Below are positions 8,703 to 18,322 of a stretch of 64,000 bases of DNA, piece by piece. The notes beneath the pieces are model-generated. The model was not told the origin of the DNA. It worked only from the letters and a program-made list of their open reading frames with translations, and did no database searches. Source of the DNA: an uncultured Clostridia bacterium (GTDB lineage Bacteria > Bacillota > Clostridia > UBA1381); the NCBI GenBank assembly GCA_947623955.1, contig CANQIP010000007.1, forward strand, positions 1 to 64,000, in the 5' to 3' direction. The translations under genes were made by a program, and so were the position numbers. Numbering within the stretch: the stretch's first letter is position 1; the number at the start of each line of letters is the position of its first letter.

Positions 8703-10658
8703 ATGAACAAAAGCGAAATAAAATATCTCGAACGGCTGTCGGAGCTTTATCCGACGGTGGACAGCGCGGCGACGGAGATTATAAACATGCAGGCGATACT
8801 CAATCTCCCGAAGGGAACGGAGCATTTTTTAAGCGATATACACGGCGAGTACGCCGCGTTTTCGCACGTTCTGCGTAACGGCTCCGGCGCGGTCAGCAAA
8901 AAGATTGACGACGTATTCGGTCACACGCTGAGCATCCGGGACAAGCGCGAGCTCGCGTCGCTCGTCTACTACCCGACGCAGAAAATAAGCTACATAAAGC
9001 ACCAGGGCAAGGACACGGAAAACTGGTACAAAATAATGCTTTACCGCCTTATCGACATATGCCGCGTCGTATCGTCGAAATACACGCGCTCGAAGGTGAG
9101 GAAGGCTCTGCCGAAGGCGTACGCGTACGTCATAGAGGAGCTTATCACAGAAAAGCCGGAGGTACTGAACCGAGGCGCGTATTTTGACGGCATAGTTGAT
9201 ACGATTTTGGAGGTCGGCATAGCGGAGAAATTCATTATAGCGATGGCTGAACTGGTACACCGTCTCGTCGTAGACCACCTGCACGTCCTCGGCGACATCT
9301 TTGACCGAGGCAGAGCGCCGCACGACATAATGGACAAGCTGTGCGACTACCATTCGCTCGACATACAGTGGGGCAACCACGACGTTATGTGGATGGGCGC
9401 GGCTGCGGGCAACACGACGTGTATCGCGAATATTATCCGCAACAGCGTGCGTTACGGAAATATGGACGTTCTGGAGGACGGTTACGGCATAAACATGCTG
9501 CCGCTCGCGACGTTCGCGATGGCTGCCTACGAGGACGACAAGTGCGAGAGATTTAAGATAAAGCGTCTCGGCAGGCGCGTTACCGACGTAGCCGACAACG
9601 ACATCGAGATGAAACTGCACAAGGCGATAGCGGTTATACAGTTTAAACTCGAGGGTCAGCTTATCGCGAAGTACCCCGAGTTTGAAATGGATTCGCGCAG
9701 ACTCTTGCACCGCATAGATTTCAAAAACGGAACGGTCGAGATAGAGGGCAAAACGTACCCGATGCTCGATACGAATTTCCCGACGATCGATCCCGCCGAC
9801 CCGTATGCGCTCACCGAGAAGGAAAGCGAGGTAATGGAAAAGCTGCGCTCGGCGTTCGTGCGCTGTCAAAAGCTGCAGCGACACACGCGCCTTCTCATGC
9901 AGAAAGGCAGCCTGTACAAGGTGTACAACGGCAACCTCCTGTTCCACGGCTGCGTGCCGATGAACAGCGACGGCACGTTCAAGGAAATGACGCTCGGCGG
10001 TAAACGTTACGGCGGCAAAGCGCTCTATGACGCGTTTGAGGCGGCGATAAGACGCTCGCTGCTGTCGCCCGACATAAAGGAACGCGTGCGCGGCGCGGAT
10101 TTGATGTGGTATCTGTGGAACGGTCCCACGTCGCCGCTTTTCGGACGCGACAAAATGACGACGTTCGAGAGGTATTTTATAGAGGACAAGGAAACTCACA
10201 AGGAGCATAAAAACGCGTACTACACGCTTATAAACAACGTGGAAACAGCCGATAAAATCCTCGAGGAGTTCGGTCTTGACGAGACGGGACACATAATAAA
10301 CGGTCACGTTCCCGTGCATCAGGGCGAGGGAGAAAATCCGCTGAAATGCGGCGGCAAGGTGATAATGATAGACGGCGGTTTTTCAAAGGCGTACCAAACC
10401 GTGACGGGCATAGCCGGCTACACGCTCACGTATAATTCCTACGGTCTCACACTCACGGCGCACGAACCGTTCAGCGGCGCGGAGGACGTTATTTACAATA
10501 ACAGGGATATTGTGTCGAACCAGGTAGCCGTCAGACATTCGGCTAACAGAATACTCGTCGGCGACACCGATAACGGCAAGCGGCTCAAAGAGCGAATAGA
10601 CGATTTAAAGGAGCTTATTAAGGCATACCGTCAGGGCTTTGTAGCGGAGAAGAGATAA
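8703..10658 (+). CDS. fbp: Class III fructose-1,6-bisphosphatase
   Basis: 651 aa; FLSDIHGEYAAFSHVLRNGSG, LGDIFDRGRAPHDIMD, WGNHDVMWMGAAAG. Confidence 0.96.
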   Translation: MNKSEIKYLERLSELYPTVDSAATEIINMQAILNLPKGTEHFLSDIHGEYAAFSHVLRNGSGAVSKKIDDVFGHTLSIRDKRELASLVYYPTQKISYIKHQGKDTENWYKIMLYRLIDICRVVSSKYTRSKVRKALPKAYAYVIEELITEKPEVLNRGAYFDGIVDTILEVGIAEKFIIAMAELVHRLVVDHLHVLGDIFDRGRAPHDIMDKLCDYHSLDIQWGNHDVMWMGAAAGNTTCIANIIRNSVRYGNMDVLEDGYGINMLPLATFAMAAYEDDKCERFKIKRLGRRVTDVADNDIEMKLHKAIAVIQFKLEGQLIAKYPEFEMDSRRLLHRIDFKNGTVEIEGKTYPMLDTNFPTIDPADPYALTEKESEVMEKLRSAFVRCQKLQRHTRLLMQKGSLYKVYNGNLLFHGCVPMNSDGTFKEMTLGGKRYGGKALYDAFEAAIRRSLLSPDIKERVRGADLMWYLWNGPTSPLFGRDKMTTFERYFIEDKETHKEHKNAYYTLINNVETADKILEEFGLDETGHIINGHVPVHQGEGENPLKCGGKVIMIDGGFSKAYQTVTGIAGYTLTYNSYGLTLTAHEPFSGAEDVIYNNRDIVSNQVAVRHSANRILVGDTDNGKRLKERIDDLKELIKAYRQGFVAEKR

Positions 10659-10670
10659 AGATAATCGAAA

Positions 10671-10691
10671 GACCCCCTCTCCGAGGGGGTC
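10671..10691. terminator. Shared hairpin between convergent fbp and ymdB
   Basis: GACCCCCTC-tcc-GAGGGGGTC; poly-T is weak. Confidence 0.5.
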
Positions 10692-11487
10692 ATATGTTAT
10701 TTGGCTTATCCTTAATAAAAATCCTCTCCGTGCCGACGCACTTGCCGCTGTTTTCGTCAATATCGAATATGCACCCGCAGAACTGCCCGCTGCCGGTGGC
10801 GAGGTCGAACTTCTGCGGCATACCGGTGCGGAAACGCTCCACGATCGGCGTTATGCCTCTGCCGAGAATGGACAGACCGACGCCCGTCATACCGAGGTCG
10901 GTTATATATCCCGTGCCGCCCGGGAGTATCATCTCGTCAGCCGTCTGCACGTGCGTGTGCGTGCCGAAAACTGCGCTCACCTTGCCGTCGAGGAAAAATC
11001 CCATCGCGAGCTTTTCGCTCGTAGCCTCGGCGTGGAAGTCCACCATAATTATATTCGTCTTTTCGCGCAGCTTTTCTATTTCCTCCTCCGCCTTGTCAAA
11101 CGGAGAACTCTGCTGGTATTCGAGAAACGTTCTGCCGATGAGGTTTATAACGCCGACCTTTACGCCGTTTTTCGCGGTGTACACCAGGCTGCCCTCGCCG
11201 GGGCAAGCCTTGTTGTAATTCGCGGGGCGTATAACGTTGTCCTCCTTGCGCATGATCGCCGAAATTTCCTTACAGTCCCACGTGTGGTTGCCCATTGTTA
11301 TAACGTCCGCGCCCGCGCGGACAAGCTCGTTGTACGCCGAGCGCGCCATGCCTCTGCCGTGCGTGGCGTTCTCGCCGTTTACGATGCACATATCGACGCC
11401 TTTACCGTATTTCATATCGTCAACATATTTAAAGAGCATTTCGCGCCCCACGGCGCTTACCACATCTCCGACACATAATATTTTCAT
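10690..11487 (-). CDS. ymdB: YmdB/TIGR00282-family metallophosphoesterase
   Basis: MKILCVGDVVSAVGREML...GNHTWDCKEI...FGTHTHVQTAD; follows rny as in Bacillus. Start set at internal Met26 of the ORF. Confidence 0.92.
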   Translation of the reverse strand: MKILCVGDVVSAVGREMLFKYVDDMKYGKGVDMCIVNGENATHGRGMARSAYNELVRAGADVITMGNHTWDCKEISAIMRKEDNVIRPANYNKACPGEGSLVYTAKNGVKVGVINLIGRTFLEYQQSSPFDKAEEEIEKLREKTNIIMVDFHAEATSEKLAMGFFLDGKVSAVFGTHTHVQTADEMILPGGTGYITDLGMTGVGLSILGRGITPIVERFRTGMPQKFDLATGSGQFCGCIFDIDENSGKCVGTERIFIKDKPNNI

Positions 11488-11647
11488 ATCCGTTGCCTTT
11501 CTGCTTACAAAATTACCGAAAAAAAAGGAGCGTATTACAGAACGGGTAGAAGCAAACCACAAGCGGCGCGTACAGTGCCTTTATCGCAAAGTATCTCCTC
11601 CGATGAGATTTACGCTCTGTAATAACCCCCATTTTTCTTTTTTTTGA

Positions 11648-13216
11648 TTACTTGGCGTAATCAACGGCTCTCGTTTCGCGTATCAGACTTACTTTGATCT
11701 GACCGGGATATTCGAGCTCCGCCTCGATACGCTTTACGATGTCCTTCGCTACAAGGATCATGCCGTCGTCGTTTATGACCTCGGGCTTAATCATTATGCG
11801 CACTTCGCGTCCCGCCTGAATGGCGTAGGACTTTTCGACACCGTTAAAGCCGTCGGCAATTTCCTCCAGCTTTTCCAAGCGTTTGATGTAGGTTTCGAGA
11901 TTTTCGCGTCTGGCTCCCGGACGCGCCGCCGATATTGCGTCTGCCGCCTGTATGAGCGTCGCGACAATCGTTTTCGCCTCAACGTCGCCGTGATGCGCCA
12001 TAACGGCATGCACAACATCTTTGTTTTCACGGAACTTCTTCACTATATCCGCGCCGATAGTTACGTGCGAGCCCTCGACTTCATGGTCAACCGCTTTGCC
12101 GATGTCGTGCAAAAGACCCGCCCTCTTGGCGAGATTGACGTCGACTCCCAGTTCACCTGCCATAACGCCCGCAAGGTGCGAAACCTCAATGCTGTGCTTG
12201 AGGACGTTCTGACCGTAGCTTGTTCTGAATTTCAGCTTACCGAGCAGCTTGACGAGTTCGGGATGAAGTCCGTGTACGCCCGTCTCGAACGTGGCGTTCT
12301 CGCCCTCCTGCTTGATAATCGCCTCAACCTCCCTGCGAGACTTTTCGACCGTTTCCTCAATGCGCGCCGGATGAATACGTCCGTCGACAATGAGTTTTTC
12401 GAGCGCAAGACGCGCAACCTCGCGCCTTATGGGGTCGAAACTTGACACTATGACTGCCTCCGGAGTGTCGTCGATGATAAAATCGACGCCGGTGAGCGTT
12501 TCGAGCGTTCTTATATTTCGTCCCTCTCTGCCTATTATACGACCCTTCATTTCGTCGTTAGGAAGGTTTACAACCGATACGGTTGTTTCGGCAACGTGAT
12601 CCGCGGCAACCTTCTGTATCGAAAGCGCAACGATGTTTCTTGCGTTTCTTTCCGCGTTATCCTTTGCCTCCTGCTCAATTTCTTTAACCATGACGGCTGC
12701 CTCGTGTCTCGTCGTTTCCTCGATGTTCTTCAGCAAAAGCTCTTTTGCCTCTTCTGCCGTAAGACCGGAAATCTTTTCGATAAGCGCCATCTGCTGTTCC
12801 TTAATTTCTGCTATTTCTGCTTCTTTGGCCTCAAGGTTCTTAATCTTCTGATTGTAAGATTGTTCCTTTCTGTCCAAGTTGTCTGTCTTTTTGTCTAAAT
12901 TCTCCTCTTTCTGAGCAATTCTGCGTTCCTGGCGGTTAAGTTCGTTTCTGCGTTCCTTAACCTCCGCGTCAAACTGAGCTCTGAGCTTTTGATTTTCCTC
13001 TTTGGCCTCGAGCATCATTTCGCGCTTTTTGGCTGACGCATTCTTCTCAGCCTCGGCAATTATAGACTTTGCCTGTTCCTCGGCGGAGCCGAGTTGGGCC
13101 TCGGCGATTTTCTTTCTGTGAGCGACGCCGCCGTTAAAGCCGATAACGGCTGCTGCCGCGCAGAGTATAACCGCCGCGATTATAACGATTATCAATGTAA
13201 TGTTAATCGGTAACAC
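11648..13216 (-). CDS. rny: Ribonuclease Y
   Basis: N-terminal TM segment, coiled coil, KH ([15 protein letters not shown]) and HD ([12 protein letters not shown]) domains; GTG start. Confidence 0.96.
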   Translation of the reverse strand: MLPINITLIIVIIAAVILCAAAAVIGFNGGVAHRKKIAEAQLGSAEEQAKSIIAEAEKNASAKKREMMLEAKEENQKLRAQFDAEVKERRNELNRQERRIAQKEENLDKKTDNLDRKEQSYNQKIKNLEAKEAEIAEIKEQQMALIEKISGLTAEEAKELLLKNIEETTRHEAAVMVKEIEQEAKDNAERNARNIVALSIQKVAADHVAETTVSVVNLPNDEMKGRIIGREGRNIRTLETLTGVDFIIDDTPEAVIVSSFDPIRREVARLALEKLIVDGRIHPARIEETVEKSRREVEAIIKQEGENATFETGVHGLHPELVKLLGKLKFRTSYGQNVLKHSIEVSHLAGVMAGELGVDVNLAKRAGLLHDIGKAVDHEVEGSHVTIGADIVKKFRENKDVVHAVMAHHGDVEAKTIVATLIQAADAISAARPGARRENLETYIKRLEKLEEIADGFNGVEKSYAIQAGREVRIMIKPEVINDDGMILVAKDIVKRIEAELEYPGQIKVSLIRETRAVDYAK

Positions 13217-13450
13217 CCCCTAAATTTTTCTCCAAGACCTGCCAATGGGGGCTTTCTTAAAATGACTGCTGCCTATGAAACACCGCCTTGCGGGACGGAG
13301 CCCGTAACGCCGCGAATGCAGGTAAAAAGCGGCGTCGAGGTTACTGTAATCATACGGAGCAGTCTCTTTAAGACGGCTCCATTTTAAGTATTGGGATTAC
13401 ATATCAAATTTCATATTTTACAGAAAACTTATATTTAAAGAATATTAAGC
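13217..13450 (-). promoter_or_regulatory. Long structured 5' leader of rny (candidate cis-regulatory RNA)
   Basis: About 230 nt between the predicted promoter and the GTG. Closing stem CTTAAAATG/CATTTTAAG (13380-13388 with 13256-13264), internal hairpin GGAGCcGTCT-taaag-AGACtGCTCC (13356-13380), ACGCCGC/GCGGCGT hairpin (13306-13335). Confidence 0.5.
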
Positions 13451-13457
13451 ACATCAT

Positions 13458-13486
13458 ATTGTATACCATTTTCGCGAATATGTCAA
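13458..13486 (-). promoter_or_regulatory. SigA-type promoter for rny-ymdB
   Basis: Minus strand TTGACA-N17-TACAAT. Confidence 0.75.
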
Positions 13487-13665
13487 GCAGCGGCGATTAT
13501 TTGTAATATAACGGTAAATTTTTCCTTCGCGAGAGTGCCTATGCGGAAATGTACGAAAAAACAAATATTTTATCAAAAAAAGCATAAAACAATCGAAAAA
13601 AGACAAACTAATAGTATATCGTCAAAATGCACAAAAATTTAAAATAATTTTATTTATATATAGTC

Positions 13666-13694
13666 TTTACTGACTAAAAAAAATATGTTACAAT
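13666..13694 (+). promoter_or_regulatory. SigA-type promoter for the glycogen cluster
   Basis: TTTACT-N17-TACAAT upstream of glgB. Confidence 0.6.
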
Positions 13695-13759
13695 GTATAC
13701 CATAGATTGTATGCTCCGATGAGTATACCTGAAAAATAATCAACAAAGGAGGGAGATAT

Positions 13760-15736
13760 ATGGCAGAAGAGATGACATGGGCGGGCATAAGCCGTTTTCA
13801 GGTTTATCTTTTCAATTCGGGAGAAAATTTCCAGTCGTATAAAATGCTCGGAGCGCATAAAATAAAGCTTGACGGCAAGGAAGGCTGGCGGTTCGCCGTA
13901 TGGGCGCCGCACGCCAAAAGCGTCCGGGTGGTCGGCGATTTCAACGGCTGGGACGGCTGGGACAAAAAGCTTGAACCTATCGAGACAAGCGGCATCTGGT
14001 ACGGCTTTTTTACCGATATAAAGGAAAACATGCTTTATAAGTATGCCATAGAGACTCAAAACGGCGAGACGGTTTACAAAGCCGATCCGTTCGCCGTGAA
14101 ATGTGAGCTGAGACCGGGAACGGCGTCGCTCACAAAGGATTTGGCGGGCTACAAATGGGGAGATAAAAAATGGCTTGCGGAGCGCGAGAAGGAGTCGACG
14201 CTCCTCAAACCGGTAAATATCTACGAAATGCACGTCGGCTCGTGGAAGGTTCACGAGGACGGCAGCCTGTATACTTATAAGGAGCTCGCGGACGAGCTTG
14301 TACCCTATGTTAAGGACATGGGTTACACACATATAGAAATCATGCCGGTCACGGAATACCCGTTCGACGGCTCGTGGGGCTATCAGGTAACTGGATACTT
14401 CTCGGCGACGACGCGCTACGGCGACTGTCACGAACTCCAGTATTTCGTTGACAAGTGCCACAAGGCGGGAATAGGCGTTATCATGGACTGGGTTCCCGCG
14501 CACTTCCCGCGTGACGCTCACGGACTTAGAATGTTCGACGGCACGCCGACATACGAGTACGCCGACCCGCGCATGGGCGAGCATAAGGACTGGGGCACGA
14601 TGGTGTTCGACTATGAAAAGAGCGAGGTAATATCGTTCCTCATATCGTCGGCTTACTTCTGGGCGAAGGAGTACCACATGGACGGCATACGCGTGGACGC
14701 GGTATCGTCCATGCTCTACCGCGACTATTCCAGAAACGACGGCGAATGGGTGCCGAACAAGTACGGCGGCAACGGAAACCTGGAGGCGGTCGATTTCCTT
14801 AGGAAATTAAACCGCATAATGGGTACGGAGTTTGCGAACTTCATGATGGTTGCCGAAGAGTCGACGGCGTGGCCCATGGTTACGGCTCCGCCCGACAACG
14901 ACGGACTGGGCTTTAACTACAAATGGAATATGGGCTGGATGAACGACACTATAAGGTATATGTCCATGGATCCGTATTTCAGAAAGGACAATCACAGCCT
15001 TTTGACGTTCGTGATGATGTACGCCTACAGCGAAAACTTCATACTTCCGCTTTCGCACGACGAGGTCGTACATGGCAAGCACTCGCTTATCGACAAGATG
15101 TTCGGCAGTTATGACGAGAAGTTTGACGCGTACAGAGCGCTCCTCGGCTATTACATGACGATGCCGGGCAAAAAGCTGATGTTCATGGGCGGCGAGATAG
15201 GTCAGTTCCTCGAATGGCGTTACGACGACCAGCTTGAATGGAACGTGCTTGAAATAGATAAGCACAAAAAGCTGCATCAGTACGTCAAGGACATCAATCA
15301 CTTCTACCTTGAAAACAAGGGTCTGTGGGAGAACGAGACGAGTTGGGACGGCTTTAGGTGGATAAACGAGGCGGACAGCGAAAATTCCGTGCTTTCGTAT
15401 ATAAGACGCGGTAAAAATGTAAATGATAACGTCGTGGTTGTGGCAAACTTCACGCCGGTATCGCGCCCGATTTACAAGATAGGCGTTCCCGTCGCGGGCA
15501 GCTACGAGGTAATTATACATTCCAACGCCGCGAAGTACGGCGGAACGAGACGCATCGCGAAAAAGACCTACAAGACCGTAAGCGAGCCGTACAGCGATAT
15601 GGGCTACACGCTTGTGGTTGAGGTTGACGGAAATTCGGTGATGATGCTGAAGAAAAAGCAGGAGACTCCGAAAAAGAAGGCTCCCGCGAAAAAAGCCCCC
15701 GCGAAAAAGAGCGCGGCAAAGAAAACAAGCAAGTGA
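13760..15736 (+). CDS. glgB: 1,4-alpha-glucan branching enzyme with Lys/Ala-rich C-terminal tail
   Basis: CBM48 + GH13; EIMPVTEYPFDGSWGYQVTGYF, DGIRVDAVSSMLY, LPLSHDEVVHGK; ends KKKQETPKKKAPAKKAPAKKSAAKKTSK. Confidence 0.96.
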   Translation: MAEEMTWAGISRFQVYLFNSGENFQSYKMLGAHKIKLDGKEGWRFAVWAPHAKSVRVVGDFNGWDGWDKKLEPIETSGIWYGFFTDIKENMLYKYAIETQNGETVYKADPFAVKCELRPGTASLTKDLAGYKWGDKKWLAEREKESTLLKPVNIYEMHVGSWKVHEDGSLYTYKELADELVPYVKDMGYTHIEIMPVTEYPFDGSWGYQVTGYFSATTRYGDCHELQYFVDKCHKAGIGVIMDWVPAHFPRDAHGLRMFDGTPTYEYADPRMGEHKDWGTMVFDYEKSEVISFLISSAYFWAKEYHMDGIRVDAVSSMLYRDYSRNDGEWVPNKYGGNGNLEAVDFLRKLNRIMGTEFANFMMVAEESTAWPMVTAPPDNDGLGFNYKWNMGWMNDTIRYMSMDPYFRKDNHSLLTFVMMYAYSENFILPLSHDEVVHGKHSLIDKMFGSYDEKFDAYRALLGYYMTMPGKKLMFMGGEIGQFLEWRYDDQLEWNVLEIDKHKKLHQYVKDINHFYLENKGLWENETSWDGFRWINEADSENSVLSYIRRGKNVNDNVVVVANFTPVSRPIYKIGVPVAGSYEVIIHSNAAKYGGTRRIAKKTYKTVSEPYSDMGYTLVVEVDGNSVMMLKKKQETPKKKAPAKKAPAKKSAAKKTSK

Positions 15737-15771
15737 AAAGACAGAAAATCAATATATAGGAGATGATTTAA

Positions 15772-16977
15772 ATGGTATCAAAGGATTGCGTTGCAATGAT
15801 ACTTGCAGGCGGTCAGGGTTCAAGACTCGGCGCGCTGACGAAGAACGTCGCCAAGCCCGCTGTTCCGTTCGGCGGAAAGTACAGAATTATAGACTTCCCG
15901 CTTTCAAACTGTGTTCATTCCGGTATAGATACCGTCGGCGTGCTGACGCAGTATCAGCCGCTTGAACTTAACCGTTATATAGGTAACGGCAACCCGTGGG
16001 ATCTCGACAGAAGTCACGGCGGCGTGTACGTTCTGCCACCTTACCAGAGCGCAAAAACAGAGGAATGGTACAAGGGTACGGCGAACGCGATATATCAGAA
16101 TTTGAGTTTTCTCGAAGGTTTCAACCCCGAAAACGTGCTTATTCTTTCGGGCGACCATATTTACAAGATGCACTACGGCGAAATGCTGAAGGCTCACAAG
16201 GAGTCGGGCGCGGCTGCGACGATAGCGGTTATGCCCGTGCCGTGGGAGGAGGCGAGCCGTTTCGGTATCATGAACGTGGACGACAGCGGCGTTATAACGG
16301 AGTTTGAGGAAAAACCCGCGAATCCGAAGAGTAATCTTGCCTCGATGGGTATATACATCTTCCGTTACGATATGCTCAAAAAGTACCTCGAGGACGACGA
16401 GAGAAATCCCGAATCGTCGAACGACTTCGGTAAGAATATTATCCCGACGATGCTCGCGGACGGCGAAAAGATGGTAACGTACCGTTTCGAGGGTTACTGG
16501 AAGGACGTCGGAACAATTCACAGCCTGTGGGAGGCGAATATGGATCTTATCGACGATCCCCCGAAGTTTGACCTCGGCGACAGACGGTGGAGCATCTATT
16601 CGAGAAACATGGCGCTCGCGCCCCACTACGTAGGCGAACACGCGAAGATAACAAAATCGACCGTGACCGAGGGCTGCTACATCGACGGCGAGATCAACCA
16701 CTCGGTAATATTCGGCGGCGTGGAGCTCGGCGAGGGCAGCGTCATAACCGACTCGGTCGTTATGCCGGGCGCGAAAATCGGCAGAAACGTTATCATTGAA
16801 AGAACGGTTATCGGAAGTGAAGCCGTAATCGGCGACGGCGCGAAAATCGGCGTTGACAAATCGGACGATAACAAGTACGCATCCAAATTATGTACCAACG
16901 ACCTTGTGCTTATCGAGGGCGGCGCAAACGTGAGCGTCGGCGAGAATATCTACAAGGGCAGTATGGTAGAAGCCTAA
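15772..16977 (+). CDS. glgC: Glucose-1-phosphate adenylyltransferase
   Basis: [34 protein letters not shown]. Confidence 0.97.
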   Translation: MVSKDCVAMILAGGQGSRLGALTKNVAKPAVPFGGKYRIIDFPLSNCVHSGIDTVGVLTQYQPLELNRYIGNGNPWDLDRSHGGVYVLPPYQSAKTEEWYKGTANAIYQNLSFLEGFNPENVLILSGDHIYKMHYGEMLKAHKESGAAATIAVMPVPWEEASRFGIMNVDDSGVITEFEEKPANPKSNLASMGIYIFRYDMLKKYLEDDERNPESSNDFGKNIIPTMLADGEKMVTYRFEGYWKDVGTIHSLWEANMDLIDDPPKFDLGDRRWSIYSRNMALAPHYVGEHAKITKSTVTEGCYIDGEINHSVIFGGVELGEGSVITDSVVMPGAKIGRNVIIERTVIGSEAVIGDGAKIGVDKSDDNKYASKLCTNDLVLIEGGANVSVGENIYKGSMVEA

Positions 16978-16995
16978 AGAAAGGGGACAGAGCCA

Positions 16996-18114
16996 ATGAG
17001 ACGAGAAACAATGGGTATTATTCTGACGAATAACGACAGAATACCCCCTATAACCGATATAAGAGCAAACAGCGCGCTCCCCGTTGCGGGACGTTACAGA
17101 ATAATCGACTTCGTGCTTTCCAATATGGCAAATGCCGGTATTACAAATATCGGCGTTGCCACGGAGTCGAACTACTCATCACTTATGGACCACATCAGAA
17201 GCGGCAGCCCGTGGGATCTTGACAGAAAGAACTGGGGACTTAACATTCTCCCCCCAAGCCTTGAAAAAATGACGTACGGCGCGATAAAGGGCAACATTGA
17301 TATGCTCGCCGGTATTCAGGACTTTATACAGAGAAGTCCGCAGACGTATGTTATACTGTCGCTCGGCAACAACATCTACAACATTGATTTCGAGGACGTA
17401 ATCGAAAAGCATATCGAGAGCCAGGCGGACGTAACGACGATATACACCGACATGACGGGCGCCGACGAGAGAGAACTGTCGCGTTTCACGATGCTGGAGC
17501 TTAACGACGATAAGCGCGTGGTCGATATAGAGGTTCAGCCGTATTACCCCAAGACAAGCACCGCCGGCATGGACGTGTACGTTATGGAGAAGGCGCTGCT
17601 CGAAAGTATCATCGACGAGTGCAGCGCACGCGGCGACAGCGATTTCGTAAAGGACGCGCTTGTAAAGAAGATTGACGGCTTACATATCTACGGCTACGAG
17701 TTTAAGGGCTACACCGAAAAGCTCGATTCCCTGAAGGCTTACTACAGAGCGAATATGGACTTCTTAAAGAAAGAAGTCCGCGACGAGCTGTTTAACCCCG
17801 CGAGACCTATCTACACAAAGACGAAGGATCAGTCGCCGACGAAGTACGGCGCGGACGCCGACGTAAAGAACAGCTTTGTGTCGGACGGCTGCGTTATAGA
17901 GGGAACGGTTATAAACAGCGTTCTGTCGCGCGGCGTAAAGGTCATGAAGGGCGCGGTCGTGAAGAACTCAATCATAATGCAGGACAGCGTTATCGAGGAG
18001 AACGTGGAGCTGAGCCATGTTGTGTTCGATAAGGAGGTATGCGTGACGAAGGGCAGAAAGCTCATCGGTCAGGAATCGTACCCCCTGTGCATAGCAAAGG
18101 GAACGCAAATATAA
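16996..18114 (+). CDS. glgD: Glucose-1-phosphate adenylyltransferase subunit GlgD
   Basis: GlgC paralogue lacking the intact GGQGSRL motif, directly downstream of glgC. Confidence 0.93.
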   Translation: MRRETMGIILTNNDRIPPITDIRANSALPVAGRYRIIDFVLSNMANAGITNIGVATESNYSSLMDHIRSGSPWDLDRKNWGLNILPPSLEKMTYGAIKGNIDMLAGIQDFIQRSPQTYVILSLGNNIYNIDFEDVIEKHIESQADVTTIYTDMTGADERELSRFTMLELNDDKRVVDIEVQPYYPKTSTAGMDVYVMEKALLESIIDECSARGDSDFVKDALVKKIDGLHIYGYEFKGYTEKLDSLKAYYRANMDFLKKEVRDELFNPARPIYTKTKDQSPTKYGADADVKNSFVSDGCVIEGTVINSVLSRGVKVMKGAVVKNSIIMQDSVIEENVELSHVVFDKEVCVTKGRKLIGQESYPLCIAKGTQI

Positions 18115-18198
18115 GCAATTTACATAATAGGACTGCCTCATATATAGGGGCAGCCCTGTTACGTTTTTGTATAATTTTACGATATTTTAACACAAGAC

Positions 18199-18228
18199 TT
18201 GACAAAATGAATACCGAGATAGTATAAT
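18199..18228 (+). promoter_or_regulatory. SigA-type promoter for glgA
   Basis: TTGACA-N18-TATAAT in the glgD-glgA gap. Confidence 0.65.
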
Positions 18229-18322
18229 TACAAGGTCTATGCGCTGTTTGAACGTGCAAACCGAACGATTTGAACGGAAAAACGCGGCACAGATGCTTCT
18301 TTAATGAAAGGAGTTTTTAAAA

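Noticed and set aside
8829-10319. 496-aa minus-strand ORF opposite fbp, and similar long antisense ORFs (e.g. 31737-32786, 32853-33761, 15904-16701, 28742-29650)
   Set aside because: They mirror strongly conserved genes; composition (R/V/H/Y-rich) is what reverse-strand translation of these codon patterns gives. No RBS or domain signal.
13217-13450. 6S RNA or known riboswitch in front of rny
   Set aside because: No consensus features I can confirm; kept only as an unclassified structured leader.
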